Shown here one piece after another: positions 8,016 to 15,297 of a stretch of 53,803 nucleotides of DNA (the first letter of the stretch is position 1; each line of letters opens with the position of its first letter). Origin of the DNA: DSUN01 sp035527715. Its GTDB lineage: Bacteria > Planctomycetota > PUPC01 > DSUN01. The translations under genes were made by a program, and so were the position numbers. A model generated the notes under the pieces. It did not search any database. It was not told where the DNA came from and was given only the letters and a program-made list of their open reading frames with translations. Location of the stretch: contig DATKZY010000138.1 of NCBI GenBank assembly GCA_035527715.1, positions 1 through 53,803 on the forward strand, read 5' to 3'.

Positions 8016-9800
8016 CTATTCCTCTCCTCGCAGGCGGTGGTCGCGAGCGGCGTGCTCGTACCAGAGCTCGTGGGGGAGGCGGTTGCCGAACTGGGCGAGG
8101 AACTGGCGGTTGAGGGCCTGCTCCTCGAGCCAGTCCTCGGTGTAGATGGCGTGGAGCTCGGCCCACTTGTCGCGCGGGAAGTCGAGCCCCGACCAGTCAA
8201 TGCTGTCGTAGGTGGGGATGTAGCCGATGGGGGCGCGGATGGCGCTGCCGTGGCCGTGGCACCGCTCGAGGGCCCAGAGCAGGATGCGCAGGTTCTCGCT
8301 GAAGCCGGGCCAGATGAAGTCCCCGTCGTCGTCGCGGCGGAACCAGTTGACGCGGAACACCTTGGGCCGATGGGTGATCCGTTTTCCCATGTCGAGCCAG
8401 TGCTGGAAGTGGGAGCCCATGTTGTAGCCGCAGAAGGGCAACATGGCCATCGGGTCGTGGCGGATTTCGCCGAACTGGCCGTCCTGCGCGGCCGTGCGCT
8501 CGGAGGCCATCGTGGCGCCGACGTAGACGGCGTGCTGCCAGTTGAAGCACTGGTAGACGAGTGGGGCGAGGCGCGCCCGCCGCGCCCCCAGCAGGATCGC
8601 CGTGATCGGCACGCCCTGCGGGTCCTCCCAGTTGGGGGCGATCGAGGGGCACTGATGCGCGGGCGCGGTGAAGCGGCTGTTGGGGTGAGCGCCCAGGATG
8701 CGCTTGCCGTGCTCGTCGGTCTTCCCAGGCCACCACGGCTGCCCGGTCCAGTCCAGGGCGCCCTGGGCCGGGGCCTCGCCGTCGCCGCCCTCCCACCACA
8801 CCGTGCCATCGGCGCAGAGCACCGTGTTCGTGAAGAGGCTGTTGCGCCGGATCGTCTGGACGGCGTTGAAGTTGGACTTCGGATTGGTGCCCGGGGCGAC
8901 GCCGAAGAAGCCGGCCTCGGGGTTGATGGCCCACAGCCGGCCGTCGGGGCCGATGCGCATCCAGGCGATGTCGTCGCCCACGGTCCAGACCTTGTAGCCC
9001 TTCTTCCCGAGGGCCTCGGGCGGCACGAGCATGGCGAGGTTCGTCTTCCCGCACGCGCTGGGGAAGGCGCCGGCAATGTAGTCCACGTGCCCGTCGGGAT
9101 GCTCGACGCCCATGATGAGCATGTGCTCGGCCATCCAGCCCTCTTGCCTGGCGAGGTAGCCGGCGATGCGGAGCGAGAGGCACTTCTTGCCCAGCAGCGC
9201 GTTGCCGCCGTAGCCCGAGCCCACGCTCCAGATCGTGTTGTCCTCGGGGAAGTGCAGGATGAGGCGGCGCTTCATGTCGAGATCGGCCTTGCCGTGCACG
9301 CACCGGGTGAACTCACCCGTCGTGCCGAGCTGGTCGAGCACCGCCTTGCCCGTACGGGTCATGATCATCATCGAGATGACCACGTAGATGCTGTCCGTGG
9401 TCTCCACGCCGACCTTGCTGAAGGGGGAGCCGATGGGGCCCATCGAGAAGGGGATGACGTACATCGTGCGGCCGCGCATGGAGCCGGCGAAGATCTGCGC
9501 CGCCTTGTCGTAGGCCTCCTCGGGGGCCATCCAGTTGTTGGTCGGCCCCGCGCTCTCCTCCGTGCTCGTGCACACGTAGGTGAGGCCCTCGGTGCGCGCC
9601 ACGTCGTTGAGAGCCGAGCGGTGGTAGTAGCAGCCAGGCAGCTTCTCCTGGTCGAGCCGGATGAAGTCCCCGGTCTTCAGCGACTCGTCGAGCAACGCCC
9701 GCCGCTGCTCCTCCGAGCCGTCAATCCACACCACCTTGTCGGGCTGGCACATCTCCTGGACTTCCCGCACCCAGGCCAGCAGCTCTTTGTGCTCGGTCAT
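8016..9800 (-). CDS. pckG: Phosphoenolpyruvate carboxykinase (GTP)
   Basis: A 594-residue protein of full family length. The N-terminal half has the substrate-site stretch VIPFSMGPIGSPFSKVGVE; the nucleotide-binding loop is FPSACGKTN, with Lys252 as the phosphate-binding lysine. The Mn-binding kinase-2 region is VGDDIAWMRIGPDGR, followed by NPEAGFFGVAPGTN. The enzyme converts oxaloacetate and GTP to PEP, GDP and CO2 (gluconeogenesis) and can run in reverse in anaerobes. I chose the ATG giving MTEHKELLAWV because longer in-frame extensions overlap the esterase upstream. The gene sits 55 bp upstream of the fucosidase gene. The assignment is secure. Confidence 0.96.
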   Translation of the reverse strand: MTEHKELLAWVREVQEMCQPDKVVWIDGSEEQRRALLDESLKTGDFIRLDQEKLPGCYYHRSALNDVARTEGLTYVCTSTEESAGPTNNWMAPEEAYDKAAQIFAGSMRGRTMYVIPFSMGPIGSPFSKVGVETTDSIYVVISMMIMTRTGKAVLDQLGTTGEFTRCVHGKADLDMKRRLILHFPEDNTIWSVGSGYGGNALLGKKCLSLRIAGYLARQEGWMAEHMLIMGVEHPDGHVDYIAGAFPSACGKTNLAMLVPPEALGKKGYKVWTVGDDIAWMRIGPDGRLWAINPEAGFFGVAPGTNPKSNFNAVQTIRRNSLFTNTVLCADGTVWWEGGDGEAPAQGALDWTGQPWWPGKTDEHGKRILGAHPNSRFTAPAHQCPSIAPNWEDPQGVPITAILLGARRARLAPLVYQCFNWQHAVYVGATMASERTAAQDGQFGEIRHDPMAMLPFCGYNMGSHFQHWLDMGKRITHRPKVFRVNWFRRDDDGDFIWPGFSENLRILLWALERCHGHGSAIRAPIGYIPTYDSIDWSGLDFPRDKWAELHAIYTEDWLEEQALNRQFLAQFGNRLPHELWYEHAARDHRLRGEE

Positions 9801-9916
9801 GGTTCCCCTCGAACGAAGGCAATGCCCCTTCCGGCCCCCTTGCCCCACGACACGCAGTGTGGGGGAGGGCCTCAGTATACTCGAAACTTCCCGGGTTTTC
9901 CACCCGTTGGCGGGGT

Positions 9917-10561
9917 TCACCCCTCCATCGTCGCCAGCAGTTCCCAGGCGATGAGCAGGTGGCCCGTGCGGTTGGGGTGGACGGGCTCGCCGCAGAAGGT
10001 GGTGAAGGGGCGATACTGAAGCTGTCGGGCGAACATCTCGTGGAGGCGCACGAGACGGGCATCGAAGGCCTTCGCGAGGTCGTGCACGACCTCGAGGTAG
10101 CCGGGCAGCATGGCGAGCACGCGGCGCTGGCACTCGTTCGCGTCGCGCTCGAGGATCATGTAGAAGGGATCGAGCAGCACGAGCTTCGGGGCGAGCTGGC
10201 TGGCGACGCGGGTGAGGATGCGGGTGTAGCTTTCGCGGTAGACCTCGGGCGGCACGTCGCGCACCCGGTCGAGGCTGCGGTGCAGGTCGTTGATGCCGAT
10301 CATCACCGACAGCCAGTCGGGGCGCTCGGCCAACACGTCGGCCTCCCAGCGGGCCTCGAGGTCGAGCACGGTGTTGCCGCCGATGCCCTTGTTCACGAAG
10401 CGGATCTTGCGCTCGGGATACTTCGCGGTCACCAGGTCCACGAAGAACGCCACGTAGCCGTTCCCGAGTGGCGCAGCGGCCGGGTCGCGGCGGCCGCAGT
10501 CGGTGATGCTGTCGCCGATGAGGACCATCGTCTCGCAGTCCTGGATGCACAAGCCGCCCAT
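9917..10561 (-). CDS. SGNH/GDSL-family hydrolase
   Basis: A 214-residue protein with the four SGNH blocks in order: VLIGDSITDCG (block I, catalytic Ser), NKGIGGNTVLD (block II Gly), MIGINDLH (block III Asn) and EPVHPNRTGH near the C terminus (block V, Asp-equivalent and His). These enzymes are typically esterases or lipases, often carbohydrate deacetylases. No signal peptide is visible. An AGGAGG Shine-Dalgarno lies 10 bp before the ATG. It stands between thrC and pckG on the same strand. The family is firm; the substrate is unknown. Confidence 0.85.
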   Translation of the reverse strand: MGGLCIQDCETMVLIGDSITDCGRRDPAAAPLGNGYVAFFVDLVTAKYPERKIRFVNKGIGGNTVLDLEARWEADVLAERPDWLSVMIGINDLHRSLDRVRDVPPEVYRESYTRILTRVASQLAPKLVLLDPFYMILERDANECQRRVLAMLPGYLEVVHDLAKAFDARLVRLHEMFARQLQYRPFTTFCGEPVHPNRTGHLLIAWELLATMEG

Positions 10562-10599
10562 GTACTTGATTCCTCCTGGGGAACGATGCCCCGCGGCCT

Positions 10600-10619
10600 A
10601 TAGGACCTATAGGTCCTAT
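10600..10619. repeat. Perfect 20-bp palindrome between thrC and the SGNH gene
   Basis: ATAGGACCTA followed by its exact reverse complement TAGGTCCTAT, in the 65-bp gap between the thrC stop and the next start. It is AT-rich compared with its surroundings. There is no T tract to make it a convincing terminator. It could be an operator or a heptamer-type mobile repeat. Confidence 0.7.
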
Positions 10620-10626
10620 GGGTGTA

Positions 10627-12060
10627 TCAGAGGTCCTTGATGATGCTCAGGATCGCCTCGATGTCGTCGGGGACGGGGATGGGCCGGTTGGCGTGGCGGG
10701 CCTGGGCGACGCCGAACTGGCCGAACTCCTCCCGCAGACGCTCGGCGTCGTAGGAGTGGTAGCCCACGGTGGCGTGGGGGTCCTTGAGCAGGTGGCCGGT
10801 GAGGATGCACACGACGCGCTCGTCGCGGGCGATGACGCCCTGCTCGCGCAGCAGCCTCGCGCCCGCGACCGAGGCGGCCGAGGCCGGCTCGCAGCCGAAG
10901 CCGTGCGCGCCCACCATCGCCTTTGCGTCGAGGATCGCCGCGTCGGGCACCGCGCGCACGACGCCGTTCGTCACCTCCAGCGTGCGGAGCGCCTTGTCGA
11001 GGTTCACCGGGCGGTTGATCTCGATGGCCGAGGCAATCGTGTGGGCCTTCCGCTTCTCGGCGTCCATCTGCGCGTAGAATGCCTCGATGGCCGCGTCGCC
11101 CACGTTCCCGCCGTTCCAGCGGAGGCCGGCCCGGTTGACCAGGCGGTCGAGGGTGTCGGCGCCCGTGGAGTTGATGATGGCCACGCGCGGGATGCGCGGG
11201 ATGAGGCCGAGCTGCCGCAGTTCGGCGAATGCCTTGCCGAACGCCGAGCTGTTGCCCAGGTTGCCGCCCGGCACCACGATCCAGTCGGGCGGCTCCCAGC
11301 CGAGCCCCTCGAGCACGCGGTACATGATGGCCTTCTGCCCCTCGAGGCGGAAGGGGTTGAGCGAGTTCATCAGGTAGAGATTGGTCTGGAGGCACACCTC
11401 CTGCACCTGGCGCATGGCGTCGTCGAAGTCCCCCGCGATCTGGAGGGTCGTGGCCCCGTAGTCGAGCGCCTGCGAGAGCTTGCCGTAGGCGATCTTGCCC
11501 GAGCCGACGAACACGACGGCCTTGAGCAGCCCCGACACGCCCGCGAACAGGGCGAGCGAGGCCGACGTGTTGCCCGTCGAGGCGCAGGCCGCGTACTTCG
11601 CCCCCACCATGTTCGCGTGGGTGAAGGCTCCCGTCATCCCGTTGTCCTTGAAGGAGCCCGACGGGTTGAGGCCCTCGTATTGAAGGAAGAGGCGGCCGGG
11701 GTCGAGGCCGACATAGGCGGCCACGCCGTCGGTGCGGCGGAGCTGGGTCTGCCCCTCGCCGATGGTGAGCACCTTGTCGAGCTCGGCGAACGGGATCAGC
11801 TCGCGGAAGCGCCACACGCCGCTGTAGTCGAGGGGATTGCGCGACGACGCCCGCCGCTCGTCGAACAGCGCGAGGCGGGCGGGCACGGGCAGGCGCTCCC
11901 AGTCGTAGGCCACGTCGAGCAGTGCCCCGCACTTCTCGCACCGCTGGTGGACGGATTTCAGCTCATACGTCGCCCCGCACGCGGGACGGATGCACTGCTG
12001 GCGGGCGGCATCTGTGGCCGGAGATGAGCCGCTGTCCTCGCGTGAAGGCAACCGAATCAT
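10627..12060 (-). CDS. thrC: Threonine synthase
   Basis: A 477-residue PLP enzyme that converts O-phosphohomoserine to threonine. An N-terminal zinc-ribbon-like segment (CIRPACG... CEKCGALLDV, about residues 24-50) matches long-form bacterial threonine synthases. The PLP lysine lies in GSFKDNGMT (Lys138), followed by CASTGNTSASLA, which holds the phosphate-binding turn, and VPGGNLGNSSAFGKA. The C-terminal part has the family ending VGYHSYDAERL. No signal peptide. It is the most upstream gene of the minus-strand series; about 90 bp separate its start from the palindrome/duplication region at 12151. Assignment is firm. Confidence 0.93.
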   Translation of the reverse strand: MIRLPSREDSGSSPATDAARQQCIRPACGATYELKSVHQRCEKCGALLDVAYDWERLPVPARLALFDERRASSRNPLDYSGVWRFRELIPFAELDKVLTIGEGQTQLRRTDGVAAYVGLDPGRLFLQYEGLNPSGSFKDNGMTGAFTHANMVGAKYAACASTGNTSASLALFAGVSGLLKAVVFVGSGKIAYGKLSQALDYGATTLQIAGDFDDAMRQVQEVCLQTNLYLMNSLNPFRLEGQKAIMYRVLEGLGWEPPDWIVVPGGNLGNSSAFGKAFAELRQLGLIPRIPRVAIINSTGADTLDRLVNRAGLRWNGGNVGDAAIEAFYAQMDAEKRKAHTIASAIEINRPVNLDKALRTLEVTNGVVRAVPDAAILDAKAMVGAHGFGCEPASAASVAGARLLREQGVIARDERVVCILTGHLLKDPHATVGYHSYDAERLREEFGQFGVAQARHANRPIPVPDDIEAILSIIKDL

Positions 12061-12196
12061 TGAGCAGGCTCCCGCTGGGGTCGCACAGGGTCTTTGAAGC
12101 GTTGCGGCAGACTGGCCATAGTATCGCGCACGGGGCTGTCAGGTTCAAGTGGACGTTGCCCCGTGGTCCGGGGCGCCATGGAAGCAGCGTAGTGTC

Positions 12197-12222
12197 ATTA
12201 CGGAGTTCGCGACGTCCGTAAT
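12197..12222. promoter_or_regulatory. 26-bp palindrome, copy 1
   Basis: Arms ATTACGGAGTTCG and CGACGTCCGTAAT; 24 of 26 positions are self-complementary. First of six related palindromes around the ArsR-like gene. Located in tandem unit 1, directly beside a decayed regulator tail. Confidence 0.75.
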
Positions 12223-12290
12223 CTCTGAGCCATGGCCTCCAGCGCCTCCTTCAGCAAGCCCCGCCGAACCATGGGCTTCGGGGTCCCTAC
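12223..12290 (-). pseudogene. Decayed 3' end of an ArsR-like regulator (fragment 1)
   Basis: Read on the minus strand it gives TPKPMVRRGLLKEALEAMA, which aligns with HPKPRFHRGLLKQVIEALG at the C terminus of the intact regulator (12718-13362). The stop codon position has changed (CAG instead of TAG). The distance from the tail to the palindrome is the same as in the intact gene. This is a remnant, not an active gene. Confidence 0.65.
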
Positions 12291-12340
12291 CAGTGAACGT
12301 TGCGCCGTGGTCCGGGGCACGATGGGAGCAGCGTAGTGTC

Positions 12341-12366
12341 ATTACGAAGTTCGCGAAGTCCGTAAT
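12341..12366. promoter_or_regulatory. 26-bp palindrome, copy 2
   Basis: Arms ATTACGAAGTTCG and CGAAGTCCGTAAT. Second copy of the element, in tandem unit 2, 144 bp from copy 1, again directly beside a decayed regulator tail. Confidence 0.75.
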
Positions 12367-12460
12367 CTCTGAGCCATGGCCTCCAGCGCCTCCTTCAGCA
12401 AGCCCCGCCGAACCATGGGCTTCGGGGTCCCTATCAGGCGGCTCCTTCACGGCTATCTGG
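12367..12460 (-). pseudogene. Decayed 3' end of an ArsR-like regulator (fragment 2)
   Basis: Same tail as fragment 1, but similarity extends further upstream to a VKEPP segment matching RQEPP in the intact regulator, with an internal deletion. It lies at the same spacing to its palindrome. Together with fragment 1 it shows that the regulator-plus-palindrome arrangement was once present in more than one copy. Confidence 0.6.
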
Positions 12461-12516
12461 GATGGTTGGACGAGTGTCTGAGCGAATGCGCGGTGGCCGA
12501 CGGGCGAACCGGGGTG

Positions 12517-12542
12517 ATTACGGACTTCGAGAAGTACGAGAT
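12517..12542. promoter_or_regulatory. 26-bp palindrome, copy 3 (degenerate)
   Basis: The left arm ATTACGGACTTCG matches the consensus well; the right arm (AGAAGTACGAGAT) has decayed. It lies between the tandem units and the intact regulator gene. Confidence 0.55.
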
Positions 12543-12689
12543 ACCTGCCGGACCTGGCAGTCATCTTCTCCGACAAGTCCCTGTGGAACAGGGCATTGGC
12601 GGCCTCGCACCACCCCGCGCGTGCTCCGCGGAAAGGTTCAGATGAATGCTCAAGACCAGGGAAGGCTGGGCACCGGACGAGGCGCGCAG

Positions 12690-12715
12690 ATTACGGAGTT
12701 CGCGAGGTGCGTAAT
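12690..12715. promoter_or_regulatory. 26-bp palindrome, copy 4, just after the regulator stop codon
   Basis: Arms ATTACGGAGTTCG and CGAGGTGCGTAAT. It begins 2 bp beyond the TAG of the regulator gene, so it is the 3' flank of that gene. This is the arrangement that the decayed fragments copy. Confidence 0.75.
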
Positions 12716-12717
12716 AC

Positions 12718-13362
12718 CTACCCCAGGGCCTCGATCACCTGCTTCAGCAGGCCCCGGTGGAATCGAGGCTTCGGGTGGGCCACCAATACCCAGGTTCCCG
12801 GCGGCTCCTGGCGGGCATATCCACGCCTCTTCAGTTTCCCCAGGTGCCGCCAGCAGGCCGGCGGCGACATCTTGAGGCCCTGCTGGATTCCGGCCGCCGA
12901 GCAGCCACCCTTCTGCTGCAAGAGCTTCACGACTTGCAGGCGGCGAACATTGGCGAACGCGGTGGCCGCATCGAAGATGATGTCCATGGCCGTGGCCGCG
13001 GCTGCTGGGACCTTCTTGACGGTCTCGGCGGAGAGGTGGAGAATGCGGTCGTGCTCCCATCCAACCGCAGCCACTGAGGGGTCCGCGAGAGACTGCCGGA
13101 CGAGGCCCCAGGGCCAGAACCTTCTCGGTCCGCCATCGTGGTCCGCAGGGCGGTAGTAGACGTGGGCCCCGGACCGCCTGCGCTGAACGATGCCCCGGGC
13201 GGCAAGAGGCCCAAGGCGATCAGACACTTGTGCGGGGGGCAGTACGGCCCGCTCGGCGAGCTTGCCGGAGGCCAGTTCGCGGTCGGGGCAGAGAGCGTGC
13301 AGAATCAAAAGGTTCTGCTCACACGCCAACGCACGACAGACGGTGGCGACAGCTTCGAGCAT
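12718..13362 (-). CDS. Double winged-helix ArsR-like transcriptional regulator
   Basis: A 214-residue protein with two winged-helix DNA-binding modules. The first is about residues 1-75 (ACEQNLLILHAL, LASGKLAERAVLPPAQVSDRLGPLAARGIVQRRRSG, wing AHVYYRP). The second is about residues 135-200 (ANVRRLQVVKLLQQKGGCSAAGIQQGLKMSPPACWRH, wing PGTWVLVAHP). Both resemble ArsR-family modules, and no metal-binding Cys cluster is obvious. Usual ArsR proteins are about 100 residues with one module, so this is a fused or duplicated form. A 26-bp palindrome lies 19 bp before its start codon, consistent with autoregulation. The target genes are unknown. Confidence 0.72.
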   Translation of the reverse strand: MLEAVATVCRALACEQNLLILHALCPDRELASGKLAERAVLPPAQVSDRLGPLAARGIVQRRRSGAHVYYRPADHDGGPRRFWPWGLVRQSLADPSVAAVGWEHDRILHLSAETVKKVPAAAATAMDIIFDAATAFANVRRLQVVKLLQQKGGCSAAGIQQGLKMSPPACWRHLGKLKRRGYARQEPPGTWVLVAHPKPRFHRGLLKQVIEALG

Positions 13363-13380
13363 TTCTGTGTGGCTCCCTTC

Positions 13381-13406
13381 ATTACGGACCTCGCGAAGTT
13401 CGTGAT
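13381..13406. promoter_or_regulatory. 26-bp palindrome, copy 5: probable operator of the regulator gene
   Basis: Arms ATTACGGACCTCG and CGAAGTTCGTGAT, placed 19-44 bp upstream of the start codon at 13362. This is where an autoregulatory operator would be expected. The binding role is inferred from position and symmetry only. Confidence 0.6.
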
Positions 13407-13579
13407 CATTCCCTATGGCCAGATACGTGCCCTATGCCCGGGCAAGGTCGCATGCCGGTTTCCATCGCTCTCGCACGGCTGCCCCTGCAGGTCACAGGCC
13501 CATCACCGAAGGTCTGGGCGCCGAACAACCCGCCGGACTGGGAGGCCATCGCTTGGGGCATCTGCTCACCGGTCTCCTG

Positions 13580-13605
13580 ATTTCGGACTTCGCGAGGTCC
13601 GAAAT
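13580..13605. promoter_or_regulatory. 26-bp palindrome, copy 6
   Basis: Arms ATTTCGGACTTCG and CGAGGTCCGAAAT, 24 of 26 positions self-complementary. It lies between the regulator start and the pseudopilin stop. Apart from copies 5 and 6, the 13407-13691 gap holds nothing I can identify. Confidence 0.7.
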
Positions 13606-13691
13606 CACTGTCGTTACCCACCCTCGCGCCCCTGACCTGCCAAGCTCAGATGCCTCAGGGCAGGCTGTCCGTGCCCGGCCGCGTGGCTGCC

Positions 13692-14378
13692 TTACAGGCC
13701 CGGCACGGATGGCGGCATGGGAACGGTCTGGCCGCCGGGCAGGCGAATCTTGGGGATGTTGGGGGCGGGGCCCTTCGGGTCCCGCGGGGGGAGGGGCTTG
13801 GGCAGCGAGGCGCCCTTCTTGGGGGCGACCGGGGCCTTCTTGGCCTGGGCCTCCCGCACCGACTTCACGATGTCGGCCGGGGGCTCGGCGATGGCCTCCG
13901 CGCGCCCGTCGGCGTAGAGGACGAGGTACTTGCCCGGCTTCGGGATGTCGGGGTCCACGAGGAAGGCCGTCACGTCGATCAGGACCCAGGTGGTCCGGGG
14001 CACGGTGTCGAGCGTCCTGCCGTTGAGCGCCGTGTTCCAGGCGTAGCTGAGGCCCTTGTCCTGGAGCGAGGGCGGGGCAAACGGCGACACGAAGAGCTGG
14101 GGCGGCGCGCCCGCGATGAGGCGCGTGATGGACTTGGGGTCCTTCTTCGGGTCGCCCTCCGGGAAGAATGCGGCCCTCGGGAGCGCGCCGGCGATGCACT
14201 GGGTCTGGAGCAACAGGTGGATCTGCCGGAGGTTGCTGAGGCCCTTGACCTCGTTGGCCTTGTTGATCGCGTACTGGAAGTTCGACTGGCTGTGGAGCCC
14301 CGACATGATGCTGGTGACGGTGAGGATTTCGATGAGGGTGATCCCCACGGGCTTTCGCCGCCGTCTTGGCTGGAGCAT
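13692..14378 (-). CDS. Type II secretion/type IV pilin-like pseudopilin
   Basis: A 228-residue protein with a prepilin leader: a basic MLQPRRRRKPVG ends in Gly12, followed by ITLIEILTVTSIMSG. Prepilin peptidase would cut after Gly12, leaving Glu at mature position 5 as in pilins. The hydrophobic helix is less hydrophobic and shorter than usual (SIMSGLHSQ). The soluble domain has ADGRAEAI, and the C terminus is rich in Pro, Lys and Gly (about residues 170-228) and probably disordered. It lies 28 bp downstream of the thioredoxin-like gene on the same strand, so both are likely co-transcribed. The family is likely; its partner secretion system is not in the window. Confidence 0.72.
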   Translation of the reverse strand: MLQPRRRRKPVGITLIEILTVTSIMSGLHSQSNFQYAINKANEVKGLSNLRQIHLLLQTQCIAGALPRAAFFPEGDPKKDPKSITRLIAGAPPQLFVSPFAPPSLQDKGLSYAWNTALNGRTLDTVPRTTWVLIDVTAFLVDPDIPKPGKYLVLYADGRAEAIAEPPADIVKSVREAQAKKAPVAPKKGASLPKPLPPRDPKGPAPNIPKIRLPGGQTVPMPPSVPGL

Positions 14379-14406
14379 TGGGAACCTCCTGAGAGTCGGG
14401 GGGCGC

Positions 14407-14991
14407 TCAGCGCGCGCCCAGCACGGTTGTGGCCCTCGCGAGGATGCGGCCGATCTCGCTCCTCTGGGCCGCCGCGTCCGCCGGCGGCGGGCCGGCCAGA
14501 GCGAAGTTGGCCAGCACCATGTCGCGGCGGCTCAGCAGCACGGTGATGGGCACGTCGGGGTTCAGGCTGTAATCGGGCGGCCCCTTGGCGCCTTCGAGGG
14601 CGATGGTGAGGGGGAGGGCGATCCCCTGGGCCTTCGCCACCTCGGCCAGCTTCGTGCGGTTCGCCTCCGTGTTCGCATCGAGGAGCACGACGAACCCGGC
14701 CATCTGCTTCGCCCTGTGGGCCGCCACGAACTTGTCAATGGCCTTGACCAGCCTGGTCAGGCGGCCGTCCACCGCTCGCGTGAAGACGATGAGCGATGGA
14801 CGCCCCCCGTACGTTCAGACGTAACAGCACTGCTTTCCCTTCGACGGCCCGGTGACGTCGGAGACGTCGAACTGCTTGGTCTTGGCCCCGATGCGGAGGC
14901 CCGAGCGGAGCGCCTCGCCCCCCGCGGCCCCCTGGACGACGAGGAACAGCGACAGCGCAGCCCCTGGAAAGGCGACCCAGCCGCGGACCAT
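14407..14991 (-). CDS. Exported thioredoxin-like protein with in-frame UGA, candidate selenoprotein (CxxU)
   Basis: Reading through one in-frame TGA (14815-14817) gives a 194-residue protein. Residues 1-25 are a signal peptide (MVRGWVAFPGAALSLFLVVQ...). The motif Cys56-Tyr-Val-(TGA59)-Thr-Tyr-Gly-Gly-Arg-Pro follows. From general knowledge, related exported planctomycete thioredoxin-like proteins have Cys at this position (CYxC...G.RP), so the TGA replaces the second redox Cys. Downstream the same frame is open for 135 codons with typical fold content (SLIVFTRAV, AGFVVLLDAN, LPLTIALEG, ITVLLSRRD). A 12-bp-stem hairpin begins 12 nt after the TGA. The downstream part has only a GTG start inside the fold, so independent translation is unlikely. 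The alternative is a nonsense mutation. Sec machinery genes are not in the window. Confidence 0.6.
14766..14802 (-). promoter_or_regulatory. Putative bacterial SECIS hairpin downstream of the in-frame UGA
   Basis: In the transcript the arms are CGUCCAUCGCUC and GAGCGGUGGACG, 12 pairs with one G-U wobble, closing a 13-nt loop (AUCGUCUUCACGC) that contains GU. The stem starts 12 nt and the loop 24 nt after the UGA, inside the spacing known for bacterial SECIS elements. The usual G at the first loop positions is not in the first two bases. In GC-rich DNA chance hairpins occur, so this supports but does not prove Sec insertion. Confidence 0.5.
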
Positions 14992-15215
14992 GGCGTTCTC
15001 CTGAACCGACGGCCCAACGCCATAATGGCACAACGCACCCCGCAAGTCAAGGCCGGCCCGCGCCGACACGCCGCCGGCGTCCAGGGGGCGGCATCCCAAG
15101 TTGCCTGCTGGCCTGGACTTAGCGCAACGGCTGCTGGCAGCGCGGTGGATCTGACGATGCGCGAGCCACTTACGCCGACAGGCCCCCAAACCCCCATATC
15201 CTCGGCGTTCTCGCC

Positions 15216-15257
15216 GATCTGTATCACCGCGGCCCCCTCGGGGAGTTGATACAGATC
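15216..15257. repeat. Twin hairpin A, first copy
   Basis: Perfect 11-bp arms GATCTGTATCA and TGATACAGATC around a 20-nt GC-rich loop. An identical pair of arms recurs 82 bp away at 15298. No T tract follows. It lies between the thioredoxin-like gene and the TIR remnant. Confidence 0.85.
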
Positions 15258-15297
15258 GCTAGAGCCCAGAGAATCGCCGATTCTCGCCAATCCGTCC

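Larger units (their letters stand above)
12151..12438. repeat. Tandem duplication of a 144-bp unit
   Basis: Two near-identical units, 12151-12294 and 12295-12438, exactly 144 bp apart. Each contains in order a GTGGTCCGGGGC segment, a 26-bp palindrome (12197-12222 and 12341-12366) and a decayed copy of the 3' end of the regulator gene at 12718. Because 144 is a multiple of three, spurious ORFs run through both units. No protein-like sequence other than the regulator tail is seen. Confidence 0.9.

Noticed and set aside
12145..12576. A 143-residue minus-strand ORF spanning the tandem units
   Set aside because: It exists because the repeat unit is a multiple of three; its product is a duplicated out-of-frame reading of regulator tails and palindromes.
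12151..12720. A CRISPR-like array
   Set aside because: The repeats are palindromes with irregular spacing (144 and about 175 bp), the spacers are themselves duplicated gene fragments, and no cas genes are present.
14407..14772. A separate 121-residue gene starting at GTG 14772
   Set aside because: The start would fall inside the thioredoxin fold and inside the hairpin, without a ribosome site; read-through of the TGA gives a complete domain with a signal peptide.
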